A stretch of DNA of 35,840 nucleotides, taken from positions 1 through 35,840 of the forward strand of contig JBNGIS010038509.1 in assembly GCA_049999725.1 (NCBI GenBank), given 5' to 3'. The position numbers were made by a program, and so were the translations under genes. Position 1 is the stretch's first letter, and the number at the start of each line of letters is the position of its first letter. This DNA comes from Haplomitrium mnioides (Eukaryota > Marchantiophyta > Haplomitriopsida > Calobryales). The notes under the pieces are model-generated. The model did not search any database. It had not been told where the DNA came from and worked only from the letters and a program-made list of their open reading frames with translations. Below, one piece after another: positions 10,619 to 20,724 of the stretch.

Positions 10619-12089
10619 AAATAAAAGGATAGGATAAAAAGAAATAAAACTACCCTAAGTGTTGAGGGCCAAGCCAAGCCCACTAATTTTGTAACTATCT
10701 AACTTGGAGGAAAGCTTGCTCTGGGGGTGGGTTTAGCCCTGAACTAGGTCCGTCTAGGGGCAGAGAAGGGAATGCGGTGGCGGTGGCTTTACACCCCACT
10801 AGGGGGCTGCCTCTCGGAAGAACAAAGGAGTGGGGGAGTTATATAGTGCATTGGCCTTTTGGAGAAACACTTATGGGATAATGTCCCGAGCTGTCATTTG
10901 ACGGGCAAACAGCACGAGGGGAGCATTCGCACAGGGACATTTGCGCAGTGGAGAATATCGCCATGAATCGCTAGGAGAAGAATTTCGACAGGGAGAGGAA
11001 GGCAATTCGATCGAGGGGTATAGATCGTAGAAGGGGCTGGGATGCGAGGAGAGGTGTGGGAGGAGGAAATATGAACCATGAAGAAATCGAGGGATCAGTA
11101 GGAATCGGATAAGGAATTGGCAGTGGAGTTGAGCGTTGCACTAAGGAATATGCGGTTGATTGAATTCGCAGGTCTCGGAGGAATTGATCAAGCTTGAGAG
11201 ATCAAGTGAGGTCTGATTCGAGGTTGGAAAGGGGTCAATGGTGCTTTGTTTTGGGGAATTGAAGGCCACAATGTCACGAAATGCGCTGCATAGTCGATTG
11301 AACAAATTCTGGAGGTTTGGATTTTTGTTTTGGATCGTCAACATTTTGTTTCTTCTGTCGCTGGCGGATCTACTCAAAATCAAATGGGGAGGAGCTGTGA
11401 CGAAATCAAACTCCAGTGGTGAAGAAAGCCTCGGCAAGGATTAGAGGGCGCTATGATAGAAGAATCAACCCACTCTGTGCGACAATTGGATGCTGCGAGA
11501 TAAATCACTGCGTGAGAGCCTGTGCGACATTCTATGAGCAGAAATGAAATATGGGGAATCACCTGGCAACGAAAATTGATCTACAAAAGATTTGAATCCG
11601 AAGTTCGTGGTGTCCGATCCGAAGAAACGGATCGAAAACCAGCCTTCCTAAGTGGGGAGAACACTTAAAATGGTTCCAATTTGTCTTCCGATGTGGGGAG
11701 GACTGGTTAAGAGGGATTCCGAAGTGGGTAAATTAATCAGACCGAAAGGTGATTTATTGAAGATTCGGACGACAGGGAGGTAATTGGGAAAGTTCGAATC
11801 AGGTATCTTCAGAAAGTTCAAAAGGAATCTGCGGAGCTCTTAGTTCTTACAACAAATGTTTCGACAAGTCAAGTAAACAAGCCTTCTTTAATGTTCTTAC
11901 ATAGAAATTTTTGATGCCTTAGTGAAAAGAAGAAGCCTCTCAAGGTCCCTATATCAAGGGACATTGGCAAAAGGAAGATATATCAATGATTTGGCAGAGG
12001 AAGAACGTAGAGGCTGGAAAGGTGACTTATCAACAGTCCAGCCTAAAAGGAGAACCAAGTGTCGAAATAGGGATAAATTGAATATCTGG
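10619..12089. other. Transposon-like debris, no assignable gene
   Basis: I see no recognisable protein. The stretch is G/A-rich on the plus strand, like parts of the 4,478-8,218 insertion, with a TATA-like ttatatag near 10,840 and TGTTGAGGG at 10,660 that could start an LTR. No matching terminus or target duplication was found. ORFs (11,141-11,437 minus; 11,238-11,444 plus) look incidental. Confidence 0.4.
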
Positions 12090-12489
12090 NNNNNNNNNNN
12101 NNNNNNNNNNNNNNNNNNNNNNNNNNNNNNNNNNNNNNNNNNNNNNNNNNNNNNNNNNNNNNNNNNNNNNNNNNNNNNNNNNNNNNNNNNNNNNNNNNNN
12201 NNNNNNNNNNNNNNNNNNNNNNNNNNNNNNNNNNNNNNNNNNNNNNNNNNNNNNNNNNNNNNNNNNNNNNNNNNNNNNNNNNNNNNNNNNNNNNNNNNNN
12301 NNNNNNNNNNNNNNNNNNNNNNNNNNNNNNNNNNNNNNNNNNNNNNNNNNNNNNNNNNNNNNNNNNNNNNNNNNNNNNNNNNNNNNNNNNNNNNNNNNNN
12401 NNNNNNNNNNNNNNNNNNNNNNNNNNNNNNNNNNNNNNNNNNNNNNNNNNNNNNNNNNNNNNNNNNNNNNNNNNNNNNNNNNNNNNNNN
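12090..12489. other. Assembly gap (400 N)
   Basis: A run of exactly 400 undetermined bases. The round length suggests a placeholder or estimated gap. Any ORF drawn through it is meaningless. Confidence 0.99.
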
Positions 12490-13387
12490 GGGTGGACCAG
12501 CATCGGAGGTGTACTGATACTTGAAGAGGGAAGAAATTATGGGTTGTCTTGAAATTGGAGAGGCTGCCAAAGGGGGATCTTTGGGGTTGTCTCAGTATTG
12601 TCTGTGCAGGAGCAACAATCCCAGGAACGTTTAGAGGGCGTTTCTGGTTTATTCTATCAAGGGAAGTGAAGGAGGAGTAGCTGCATTCATGCCCGCGTAT
12701 GGTGTAAGAAGATCTACCAAAGCTTCGGGGTGGAGTGGGTGGCAAGTAGTTAAGAGGACTGTCTTCCAGAGGTGGAAGTTAAACAAGACCTCTTCTTAGC
12801 ATGAGGAAGTAAATGCAAGACTTCTCGCGAGGGAAGTTAAAAACTATCTGGAGAAGGGTGCGTGGGTAGAAGTGGGAAGTGTGCTTGGAAATGTGGTAAA
12901 GTGTGGATCTTAGAAAAGTCAGATGAGCAACATCAAGAAGGGAGAAAGGGAGTGTTGATAGTTCAAACTTGTGTTGTAGAGGTAGTACCAAGTCAGAGGA
13001 TTACTTGTAGAGTGTATCTTGGGTGTGTGAGTGTGTTGGTGGATTAGTTAGTTTTGTATTCTGTTTGTAAATACTGAAAAGACATTTCAGATCTGAAGTG
13101 AACAAGATCACAGTTCAGCAGGAATCCAAGAATCAGATTCAGAGGGTAAGGTAGTACAGGGGACAGATCCTCTGTATAATTCAGAATATCAGGACTTGAT
13201 CTTGTATTGTAAAACATTGAGTTTGGATCATACTAAGGATCACTGGAATTCACTTTGGAATTTGATCAGAAAAGTTGTTGAGGTGTGGATGAATGTCTAG
13301 ATGAAGAAGTGAACAAGGAGAAGGGTCTGTAAGGTGAGAAGGAACATCTTTAAGACCTGAAAGTGATAACGTGCAGCGGGGCCGTCT
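12490..13387. other. Transposon-like debris with two PPT-like tracts
   Basis: Purine tracts ccaaaggggga (near 12,566) and gaagggagaaagggag followed by TGTTGATAG (near 12,940-12,960) resemble the polypurine tract/3' LTR junction of plant LTR retrotransposons. No second LTR, RT or integrase could be recognised, so the element type is not assigned. A short ORF ending at the second tract (from 12,862) is unrecognised. Confidence 0.35.
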
Positions 13388-13394
13388 TATAAAA
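13388..13394 (+). promoter_or_regulatory. Possible TATA box of ParB-methyltransferase copy 1
   Basis: TATAAAA lies 184 bp upstream of the ATG at 13,578, in a locally more GC-rich stretch. Position and sequence fit a plant core promoter; nothing else tests it. Confidence 0.35.
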
Positions 13395-13577
13395 GAACCT
13401 AAAACGCCGTAAAAGTCAGCCTTTTCCTTCCAAAGAGCAGTCTTTGGAGGTTAACGACTGAAAGAGGGGGCTGACAGCTACCAAGACGCAAAGCGCGTCA
13501 AATGTGATTTTATCAAGATGGCCATCAACATCAAACTACTAAAGCCCAAGTAGGGAATTCACATTCAATAGCTTGTG

Positions 13578-14925
13578 ATGCATCCAAGCACGACAACCAT
13601 GTCAATTGTAGCAACACCAGGAACATCAACTGCAAGAAAGAGAAAGGCAGTAGAGCCAGTCAAGGCTCCAAAAAAGAAGAAACATGTCATCCCAAAGAAG
13701 AAGCTTGTTCCAGCTCCAATTATTGAAGAGAAGCCAGCCCCCTCGCAATCTCCAACAAGGTCCTCTTCTATGGCCCCTTCGTCTTCAACACCGACTTGCT
13801 CAGGAGAGGAAATAGAGCCGGAGCCATTTCAGGCTCCAACATCAAGAGCAAAAAGGAAACCGCATAAGGGGATGCGAACCTTTCAAGAGCGTGAGAAAGT
13901 GGACCCTCAAACAGTGTCTGAAAAAGACAAAAATAAAATCAAAGAGTCTGCAATCCAACGATGCAGAGTTTGAGAAGAAATGATTATGATTTGACTGGAA
14001 AATTTAAATCTTCCAAAACCTAGTATGGACAATTGGAGGCTATTCCAGATTAGAAGGTTGAATGAAGACTTTGTTGAGCTTCTAGCGCAGAGAATGCTCG
14101 CAACCAAGTATGCACAAAGCTTTTTTATTGTTGTTGTTGATCCGAAGTGTGGGTTGAAGGATAGGTCAGAGTTTGATTTGAGAAACCCTAACAAGTATCA
14201 ATACAAGATTGCAGGAGGCAATCATAGTGTTGCCTTAGAAACTTCTAATCACCAAATACGGAGCAAAGAATCCAATGCTATTGCTCTACAACTGTTATGT
14301 TTATGTGGGTTATGTGGGTTTAACACCAATAGAGGCCCACATATCTACAATAGATGACAATTACGACCAAAGGTATCGATTGGAAATGACATTGATTTAG
14401 AAGGTTGAATATTGACATCAGAGGTTGGTGGAGAGTGGGATGGTGTCATTCCAGAAATTAAAAAGAGAGTTAGTGCTCGAGACCTTGGAGATCAAGCCAA
14501 AGTTGACTCTTGAGAAGATAGTCACTTCTCAAGACAACTGGTTCCAGCTGGCATTCCAAAGTGGTGAGCTCTAGGATTTACAACAAAGCATTTTTTCTAT
14601 GTGGGAGAAAAATTAGGTAAAGGGCCAAAATTCTAAGGCCAAAGGATCTATGAGAATGGAGGATATGAAGTGGACAACTTGGAGGTCCATTTAGGGTCTT
14701 CCCAACAAAGTTAAAATATCTGTTTTGAAACGTGTGGAAGCCGAGGAGCTTTCAACTGAAGAAATGTCTCACGAGCTAGAGAGACAGAAAGTTTTGGTAG
14801 TCATGGTAAAGTCTTTCAACTCCAAAGTCCACTGCAGCTCCTGGGAAGAAGTAAGAGAAGAGTACCTTCTCCACACCAAGGAGTCAAAAATGTCTGCATT
14901 TTACTTCCATTTTGAGAAGTTTTTG
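13578..14925 (+). pseudogene. ParB-like/DNA methyltransferase fusion, copy 1, exon 1
   Basis: The exon starts at ATG 13,578 (MHPSTTT). A lysine-rich tract follows (RKRKAVE, then KAPKKKKHVIPKKK), which looks like a nuclear localisation signal, then a Pro/Ser-rich linker and GMRTFQEREKVDPQ. From about 14,030 comes LFQIRRLNEDFVELLAQRML and, at 14,214-14,228, GGNHS in the context KYQYKIAGGNHSVALE, which resembles the nucleotide-contact loop of the ParB/sulfiredoxin fold. The remainder (KVEY.HQRLVESG, NWFQLAFQSGEL, MEDMKWTTW, VEAEELSTEEMSHELERQK) stays in one frame to the TTTTG|GTAAGT donor. Seven in-frame stops are present, all TAG or TGA. The family assignment is from motif memory; the equivalent region of copy 2 at 21-22 kb confirms that this is a repeated gene family. 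Confidence 0.7.
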
Positions 14926-15454
14926 GTAAGTTTGTTTTTCCATTGTATGTTTATATCTCTAGAGTTGCATTGAGTATTTTGTAAATTGTAGAATAAAAAT
15001 GATCATGAGGCAATGCATGCATGGACTTTCAAGTCTGTGTGCGCAAAGACTCTCTAGTTTGGCACACTAGGACTATCAAGACCATGCGCGCATGGACTCT
15101 CTAGCCCAGGCTCGTAAGGGACTCTCTAGTCCCTTCACACTTGGACTAGCAAGTCCATGCGCGCAAGGACATTAAAGTCCAAGCACATATAGACATTGAA
15201 CTCCCTACGCTTTTGGACATTGAAGTCCATGCTCGCATAGACATTGAAGTCCAAGCGCTCAAGGACATTGAAGTTCCTATGCGCTTGGACATTGAAGTCC
15301 ATGCCGCATGGACATTGAAGTCCAGGAGCGCCTTGACTTCAAAGTCAATCTTAGTTTGGACTCCAAAATCTTTGCTCAAATTGTCTTCCTCTTTAAAGTC
15401 CACATTTTTTTTGTTGTCTCCTCTCTTTTTTTTTTCTGTTTTTGTTGTGTGCAG
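14926..15454 (+). other. Intron of ParB-methyltransferase copy 1
   Basis: The donor is G|GTAAGTTTG at 14,926. The acceptor gtgtgcAG at 15,453-15,454 follows a long C/T tract (ctctcttttttttttctgt). The 529 bp intron is about two-thirds occupied by the 24-bp palindromic array. Copy 2 retains a matching GGTAAGTTG donor at 20,913 on the minus strand. Confidence 0.8.
15011..15367. repeat. Palindromic minisatellite, 24-bp period, about 15 units, intronic
   Basis: This has the same unit family, orientation and 24-bp period as the array at 10,075-10,384, but is more diverged and changes its tail along the array: ctcta tails on the left, cattgaa tails on the right. The palindromic arms covary in several units (for example tccaagcgctcaagga, tcctatgcgcttgga). 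It lies wholly inside the intron 14,926-15,454. Confidence 0.9.
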
Positions 15455-15899
15455 CGGGATAAAACTCAAATTTAAACAGCAGCTTGCCAAAAAATTGACA
15501 ATAGCTGCCAAAGAGCAAAGAATATTAAGGGTTGAAGAAACCCCAGAAGATCAAGACTAGGCCCCAACAACTCGTTGATAGACTCAACGTGGCATATTAC
15601 CAAGTCCACGAGGAGTCAAATGCTCGTTAGTTGAAGGGATTTGTGAAACCTAGATGTTTCACTTTGGCAATTGTAGATATTCCTTATAGTTACAACCTTA
15701 AAGAATGCAAACATGATGATTCTAGACCCTTTTTTAGCGATGACATTTTTGATATGGTTTCCTCTTTTGTGGTAATTACGACTTTTGATTTTTTGTCTTT
15801 TGTAATAATACATCCTTTGCAACAATTTGGCATTGTCAAGGATGCTCTTTTGGAGGTTTTCTGTGCCATCGACCACGACATTTGGAAAGTTCTTTTTTG
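15455..15899 (+). pseudogene. ParB-methyltransferase copy 1, exon 2 (DPPY-type motif)
   Basis: After the acceptor, LKFKQQLAKKLTIAAKEQRI and then (one frame shift near 15,558) RPQQLVDRLNVAYYQVHEES lead into CFTLAIVDIPYSYN. The DIPY at 15,676-15,687 sits where the (D/N/S)PP(Y/F/W) motif IV of amino-methyltransferases is expected; the middle proline is replaced by isoleucine. It continues CKHDDSRPFFSDDIFDMVSS and ends HDIWKVLF. In the N6_N4_Mtase class (Pfam PF01555, from memory), motif IV precedes motif I, which is the order seen here with exon 3. A short intron between about 15,890 and 15,990 is possible but its donor is not clear. Confidence 0.65.
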
Positions 15900-16002
15900 A
15901 TTTTTTGATTTTTTAGTTTACCTTGTTTAATTTTCCTACACTATATTTCAAGTGTCTGATTTGTTTGTTTTCCCTACTACAAGGAAAAAGCAATATTCAT
16001 CA

Positions 16003-16621
16003 TTTTGATGGTCCAAGAATTGCTCACACCCACGAGTATTGAACTGTAGGCAACTGGACTAAGGAGGGCAAGAAGAGCATGAGGCTCTCCAACTTGCAAC
16101 ATGCTAATGCGAGTGGTAGTCATCGAAAAATTATGCAGAGTGTGTTCAGTTGCCTTGCTGTGTCGACTAAACTAAAACATCTACGAGATGATGTTCTTGT
16201 GAATGTTTACCAAAAGCCTCAAGCTCTTTATAATTTTTTTCATTGACCATTTATCAACAAAGCAAGATTAGATCTTAGATCTTTGCTCTGGTCCGGCACA
16301 GACCTTGTTTATGCTTTGAAGCTGATGCAAAATTGCATCGTTGTGGAATATGATAGACATTAGTCTATCTACATTCCTCATAGAGTTTTGACGATGGTTT
16401 CTTTGCCATCCAATGTGACCAAATCGCAGATAGTATATGTATACCACAAGGAACCTAGTCCTTCTAGTACTACAGGTGCTACTAGTGATTCTGTTGCCAT
16501 ATCTAAGACAGGAAAGTCTTGGTAGGACTCTCTAGTAGCTATAGGTACTAAAGCTTCTTAGCCAATTGATTTAGATGAGACAATTCCTCTTGAAGAGGAT
16601 AGAGCTATACCACCAGGTTGA
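16003..16621 (+). pseudogene. ParB-methyltransferase copy 1, last exon (motif I)
   Basis: One frame runs about 206 codons to TGA at 16,619-16,621 with five premature TAG/TGA stops. Key text: HTHEY.TVGNWTKEGKKS, then VYQKPQALYNFF, SLLWSGTDLVYALKLMQNC with the SGTD at 16,292-16,303, and IVVEYDR. This is the KP..LY...SGTG...A..L.R..VVVE arrangement of the SAM-binding motif I of beta-class amino-methyltransferases; the expected second glycine (GTG) is an aspartate and the usual D-x-F before it is altered. The tail (PSPSSTTGATSDSV, IDLDETIPLEEDRAIPPG) is acidic and low in complexity. The SAM site and DPPY motif are both damaged, so no activity is expected. Confidence 0.7.
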
Positions 16622-16637
16622 TGTAATTTTTGTACAC

Positions 16638-16643
16638 AATAAA
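16638..16643 (+). terminator. Poly(A) signal AATAAA of copy 1
   Basis: AATAAA lies 16 bp after the TGA and just after tgtaatttttgtaca, a plant-like U-rich/UGUA far-upstream element. It supports 16,619-16,621 as the original stop. Confidence 0.5.
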
Positions 16644-17574
16644 GTATTTTCTTCATCAAATTTTATTTGCTGAAGTTTCAATCTTGTTGCATTCCCAATC
16701 CAATTTAAGTCTTTTCATCATGATTCAATTTCCTACGCAAAATGGTTTTTTGAACAAAACGTATTGGTGTTTATAAAAATTAGCAATGAAGTCTGTGATG
16801 GCATGGAAGTTCACTTTCTTTTTTTCATTTTCTATTCCTTCTTAGATGGGCTTTTGCATTCCCTGCTTCCAATTACTTAGCAGTCCGTGCTCACTTCAGT
16901 TTTCTATGTGCGCATGGGCTTCAGCTGTTCAAGCTCAAGTTAGTTGTATTCTCTCTATACCCATGGATCTTTCAAACAATGCATGCATGTACTTGGGCCT
17001 TAGTTTTCTATGCGCGCATAGGTTTCAACAGTCTTTTCAAAATTTTGTCTCAACAATCCTCTTGCGCCAACACTTTAGGGTTCTAGTTCAAAAATTTTCT
17101 GATAAAATTTGAATGTTTTTATTAATTTTACAAATTATTGACATCATTGTTAGTTTTGAAAATATAAAAAAAAAAATGTCATGTTTATTTTTTATATATT
17201 TTGTTTGGTGATGCTCATGCTTTTGAAAGAAGAAATAATGAAAGAAATTATGTTAAAATGCTCATAAGAAGATTTGTTTTTAATACATTAAGCACTCAAA
17301 GTGGACCATTTTGATATATAAATTTATATATTTTTTGCAATTAAATATTACTAGCGTCAAATTCATGATTTTAGATGCTAAAATTTTGAAATTGGTTTTT
17401 GCAAACGCCAAATGAAACAAGAACCTCTAGCGGTTCTTGGTTCAAAGTAGCAGTTGTTATTTGCATATGACGATTGGCTAGCCATCTTATTTCTTTGACA
17501 TACGGTTTTATTGTATTTTTTACTCTTGCTACACAATATTGGCATTGAGTGAAGATGTGATTTGGCATAGATGA
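16644..17574. other. 3' flank with loose palindromic units, then AT-rich spacer
   Basis: Palindromic units (ttctatgtgcgcatggg near 16,901; aatgcatgcatgtac near 16,979; ttctatgcgcgcatagg near 17,004) recur between 16,850 and 17,060 with irregular spacing. From 17,100 to 17,370 the sequence is AT-rich with A and T runs. From about 17,390 to 17,574 a minus-strand ORF extends from the protease fragment to its right but resembles nothing I know. Confidence 0.5.
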
Positions 17575-17790
17575 ACATCCTCCCAATAAAAGCTAGATTG
17601 GAAAGGCGCACATCTCCAAGTCTTTTGGTTGCAATCCTAGTTCTTGCACTACTAATTTCCCCAACATCAAAGGTTGAGCCCCATTACCCTACAATACTCT
17701 CTCTAGTTGATACATCACAATAGAGGGTCCAATCAACTAGGAGATACCATTCTGATTATTCAAAGTGCCATACTAGAATTAAACATGGTG
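17575..17790 (-). pseudogene. Ty3/gypsy protease fragment, same family as the element at 26.7 kb
   Basis: The minus strand reads GAQPLMLGKLVVQELGLQPK just after a degraded active-site Asp codon (GNGAQ in place of DTGAQ), then PKDLEMCAFPI and LLLGG. The nucleotide sequence aligns with 26,640-26,840 of the methyltransferase-bearing element (shared cctcccaataaa-ctagatt, caatccctgca/caatcctagttcttgca, ataccactctaatt/ataccattctgatt). It is an isolated protease piece, flanked on both sides by unrelated sequence. Confidence 0.7.
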
Positions 17791-20042
17791 CTCTAAAATA
17801 CAAGTCAGGTTGATACATCCTCCTATCTAGCTATAGCAAGATGTCAATCTCTCACCTTCAAATGTAAAGTCAAGTTTGACTATAAGATTTGAACAAATAA
17901 GAAAGGAGGAGTGGGTACTGTCTTCCACTAATCCACCCAAGGTGGAGAGTAAAGAGAGGCAAGAAATTCCCTATGCCATACAAAAAAGAGCAAAAACCAT
18001 GATACAAAATGGTGATGGATGGTCTAATACCATCAGGTTAAATGGGGGAGACAAGTCATTGGCATGATCTTTGGAGTGCAGAAAATTCAATGGGAAACTT
18101 GCTTTGTTGGAAAAAAGTAGGAAAGAGAGAAGAGATCAATCACAGGACAAAGATGAGTCAACTGTAAGTTTTGGGTATTCGACACACTCATAAGCTAAGT
18201 TATTGAAGGATTGAACAATGATTTTCAATTGAAATCATGCTATGCTATATAAAGAGCAAGACTCTAGCCCTTTGGAGAGTTAACCCTTTACTTGACAAGA
18301 TATTCTAGTGCATACATGTTTCAGTGACCAAGTGTTCATGTCACTGGATGCCCAAGTAAATAGACATACAAGTTCTTGACGGTCTAAGTAGCCAAGTAAG
18401 TGGGAACTACAAAACAGCACATGTCTCTAGGGCTTCAAGAGTGGGAGTAGAGACCCAAACATAGAACCTATGGTTGGAAAATTCAAACTTATTGTGAGCA
18501 AAGCAGTAGTGTTGTAAAGAGTGATTACATGTGCAATTATTACGTTGAGGATTAGTGAGGATCGATACATTCATTCTCCAAAACAACTTCAAAGGAACAA
18601 TAAAGTCTCTTGTTCATGCTACAAAATGCCAAGGTTTCTATTAACACTTGTTCAATGATGTGGCACCACCATGGCATAAGCACAAAAGTATCTCCCTCTA
18701 TTGGAATATGGAAATAGCTAATGAAGATTTGTTGACGCTAGGGTTTGTGGTACCTTGTCAACATGTCATGGACGTACATGAGAGATGATATGAGGGTAGT
18801 GATATTTGGGATGATCATAGTAAAGTCGTGATCAATGCGCAGAAAATGAAGGTGATGTATAGGCTAAAGCAACAAGGTGTTTGATCTCTTGAGATGGCAG
18901 AGGTGAAGAAATACAACAAGGAAAACATGCAAGTGAGGTCACAATCTAAGAGTGATGGATAGGAATGCTGCTCCATTCACAGTAATAGGGTGAGAGATAT
19001 GTGCAAGGTTATGATGAGCCTCCTTTGTGCTTACAAATACTATGATGTCACAATTCACATTCTAGTTATGGTGGCCACATAATTAGGAGACATCAAGATG
19101 AAGTTTACCTCCAATTTATTTGAAAAATTTAAGCATGTCTTGCACTTAATTGGAAGGTAGGTCAAACTTCTTCATGGCATATATATATAGGACAACCACC
19201 AAGTCAACACCTTTTGACAAAATTTAGTTAGTAGTTAGTACAATAGCCTCATCAATGCAAGAAGACAAGCATGGGTGGGAGAAAAGGAGGGAAAAATTGG
19301 CACTTCTTAAAAGGGAAACATTTATGGCGGTAAGAATTTATAGATGAAGCTTGAGAAAGGAGAGAAATAGGACCGTAAGATAAGAAAAAAAAAAGGTGGT
19401 GGATAGTTTGATAATTCTCATAAGATCGGAGACGGTACAACCCATAGCAATTACTGTAAAGACAAGCCAAAGAAGGTCTTTTTACTCTGAGAGGCAAGAC
19501 TACAGGGCCACAAGAGAAACTTAGCATAAGAAAATACAGCCCAAACTATGTTTCTAAACAAGACACTCCAAGAAATTGTCGATGTTTAAAAGTAGATGTT
19601 GAATAAATTTCTCATCAATGCCTTCTAACAAAACATTGTAGTACGTAGCTCTACGTAGCTTATTTATTTATTGAACCATCTATTTAGCTTATTATTGAAC
19701 CATCTACGTAGTCTTTTTAGCTTATGTTTGATTTGAAAATCACCAAATTAATGTTCCTAAATTTTTTTTGCAGGAAATTTATTTTTTATAGATTCAAATT
19801 TTTATTTTGCATAGATGTAAATCGTTTATTTTGCATAGACATTGCATTTTTTTTCTTAAATTATAATGGAAACTTTACAAAAAGTGTTTTGAAAATTTTA
19901 AATAGTTAAATTGAAATATCACAAGAATGTGAGTATATAATCGCATTAAGTTTTTCACTTTTAAATAACAAGTTTCATAACGATACTTTTAAGATCAAAA
20001 ATTGAATGAAACATACAAAATTCATTAAAAAAAATATTTAGT
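17791..20042. other. No recognisable gene
   Basis: I see no family similarity in either strand. Small ORFs (17,876-18,067 plus; 18,407-18,592 and 19,252-19,527 minus) are unsupported. A short direct repeat built on ttattgaaccatcta occurs twice near 19,670 and 19,695. From 19,720 the sequence is very AT-rich. Some of the stretch 18,600-19,150 is G/A-rich and may be transposon debris. Confidence 0.5.
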
Positions 20043-20600
20043 CAAACAAAGACACCAATGCACGTATAGACCTCATCATTTAAAATTTTCAAACACATGT
20101 TTATAAGATCAAAATCAAATAAGGATGTCTATGCGCTCATAGATTTCAACACCTTTAGCTTCCATACATACACTCTTAAAATCAAAATCAAACAAAGATG
20201 ACTATGGGCACATAGACTTCAACACTTTTATCTTCAAAGCATGTACTTTTAAGATCAAAATCAAGCAAAGACCCTTATGTGTGGATAGACTTCATCTCTT
20301 ATAACTTTTATATGTATACTCTAAAGATCAACATCAAACAAGGTCACTCATATGAGCATAAGATTCATCATTCAAAGTTTTCATAAACATTTTTTAAGAT
20401 TAAGATCAAACAAGGATGACTATATGTGTATGGACTTTGTTGCTTATACCTTTCATCCAGATACTCGTAAGATCAAAATCAAGCAAGAACCTCTTTATGT
20501 GTATGAAATTCATCATTTATATTTTTATATGTATACTCTTGAAGTCAAAATAAATTAACAATGTTTATGTGTGCATGGACTTCATCTCTAATATCTTTTT
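20043..20600. repeat. Tandem array, about 73-bp period, 8 units
   Basis: Unit starts (caaacaaag, caaataagg and variants) fall near 20,043, 20,116, 20,189, 20,262, 20,335, 20,407, 20,480 and 20,550. Each unit contains a tatgcgctcata-type core, a ttcatcatt/ttcaacact segment and a cttttaagatcaaaatcaa end. The core is the same near-palindrome as in the 24- and 30-bp arrays. The array lies just past the C-terminal end of ParB-methyltransferase copy 2. Confidence 0.9.
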
Positions 20601-20724
20601 AATTATGAAAACAAAAGCTTTATATATATTTTGAAAATTGCATAGATGTGTCTATTGCTTCAACTTCATCATCAATATTATCTTCTTTCATACATATGAT
20701 ATCCTATCTAACTACTATTTTTTA
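20601..20724. other. AT-rich spacer
   Basis: Short AT-rich spacer between the 73-bp array and the end of the copy 2 similarity. Nothing is recognised. Confidence 0.5.

Noticed and set aside
11922-12745. Long ORFs on both strands across the N gap
   Set aside because: They exist only because undetermined bases contain no stop codons.
10660-13100. A complete LTR element with TGTTGA termini
   Set aside because: Two TGTTGA starts and purine tracts are present, but their downstream sequences do not match each other and no target duplication was found.
15213-15560. Plus-strand ORF running from the array into exon 2
   Set aside because: Its first part is translated minisatellite inside the intron; only the last third is exon sequence.
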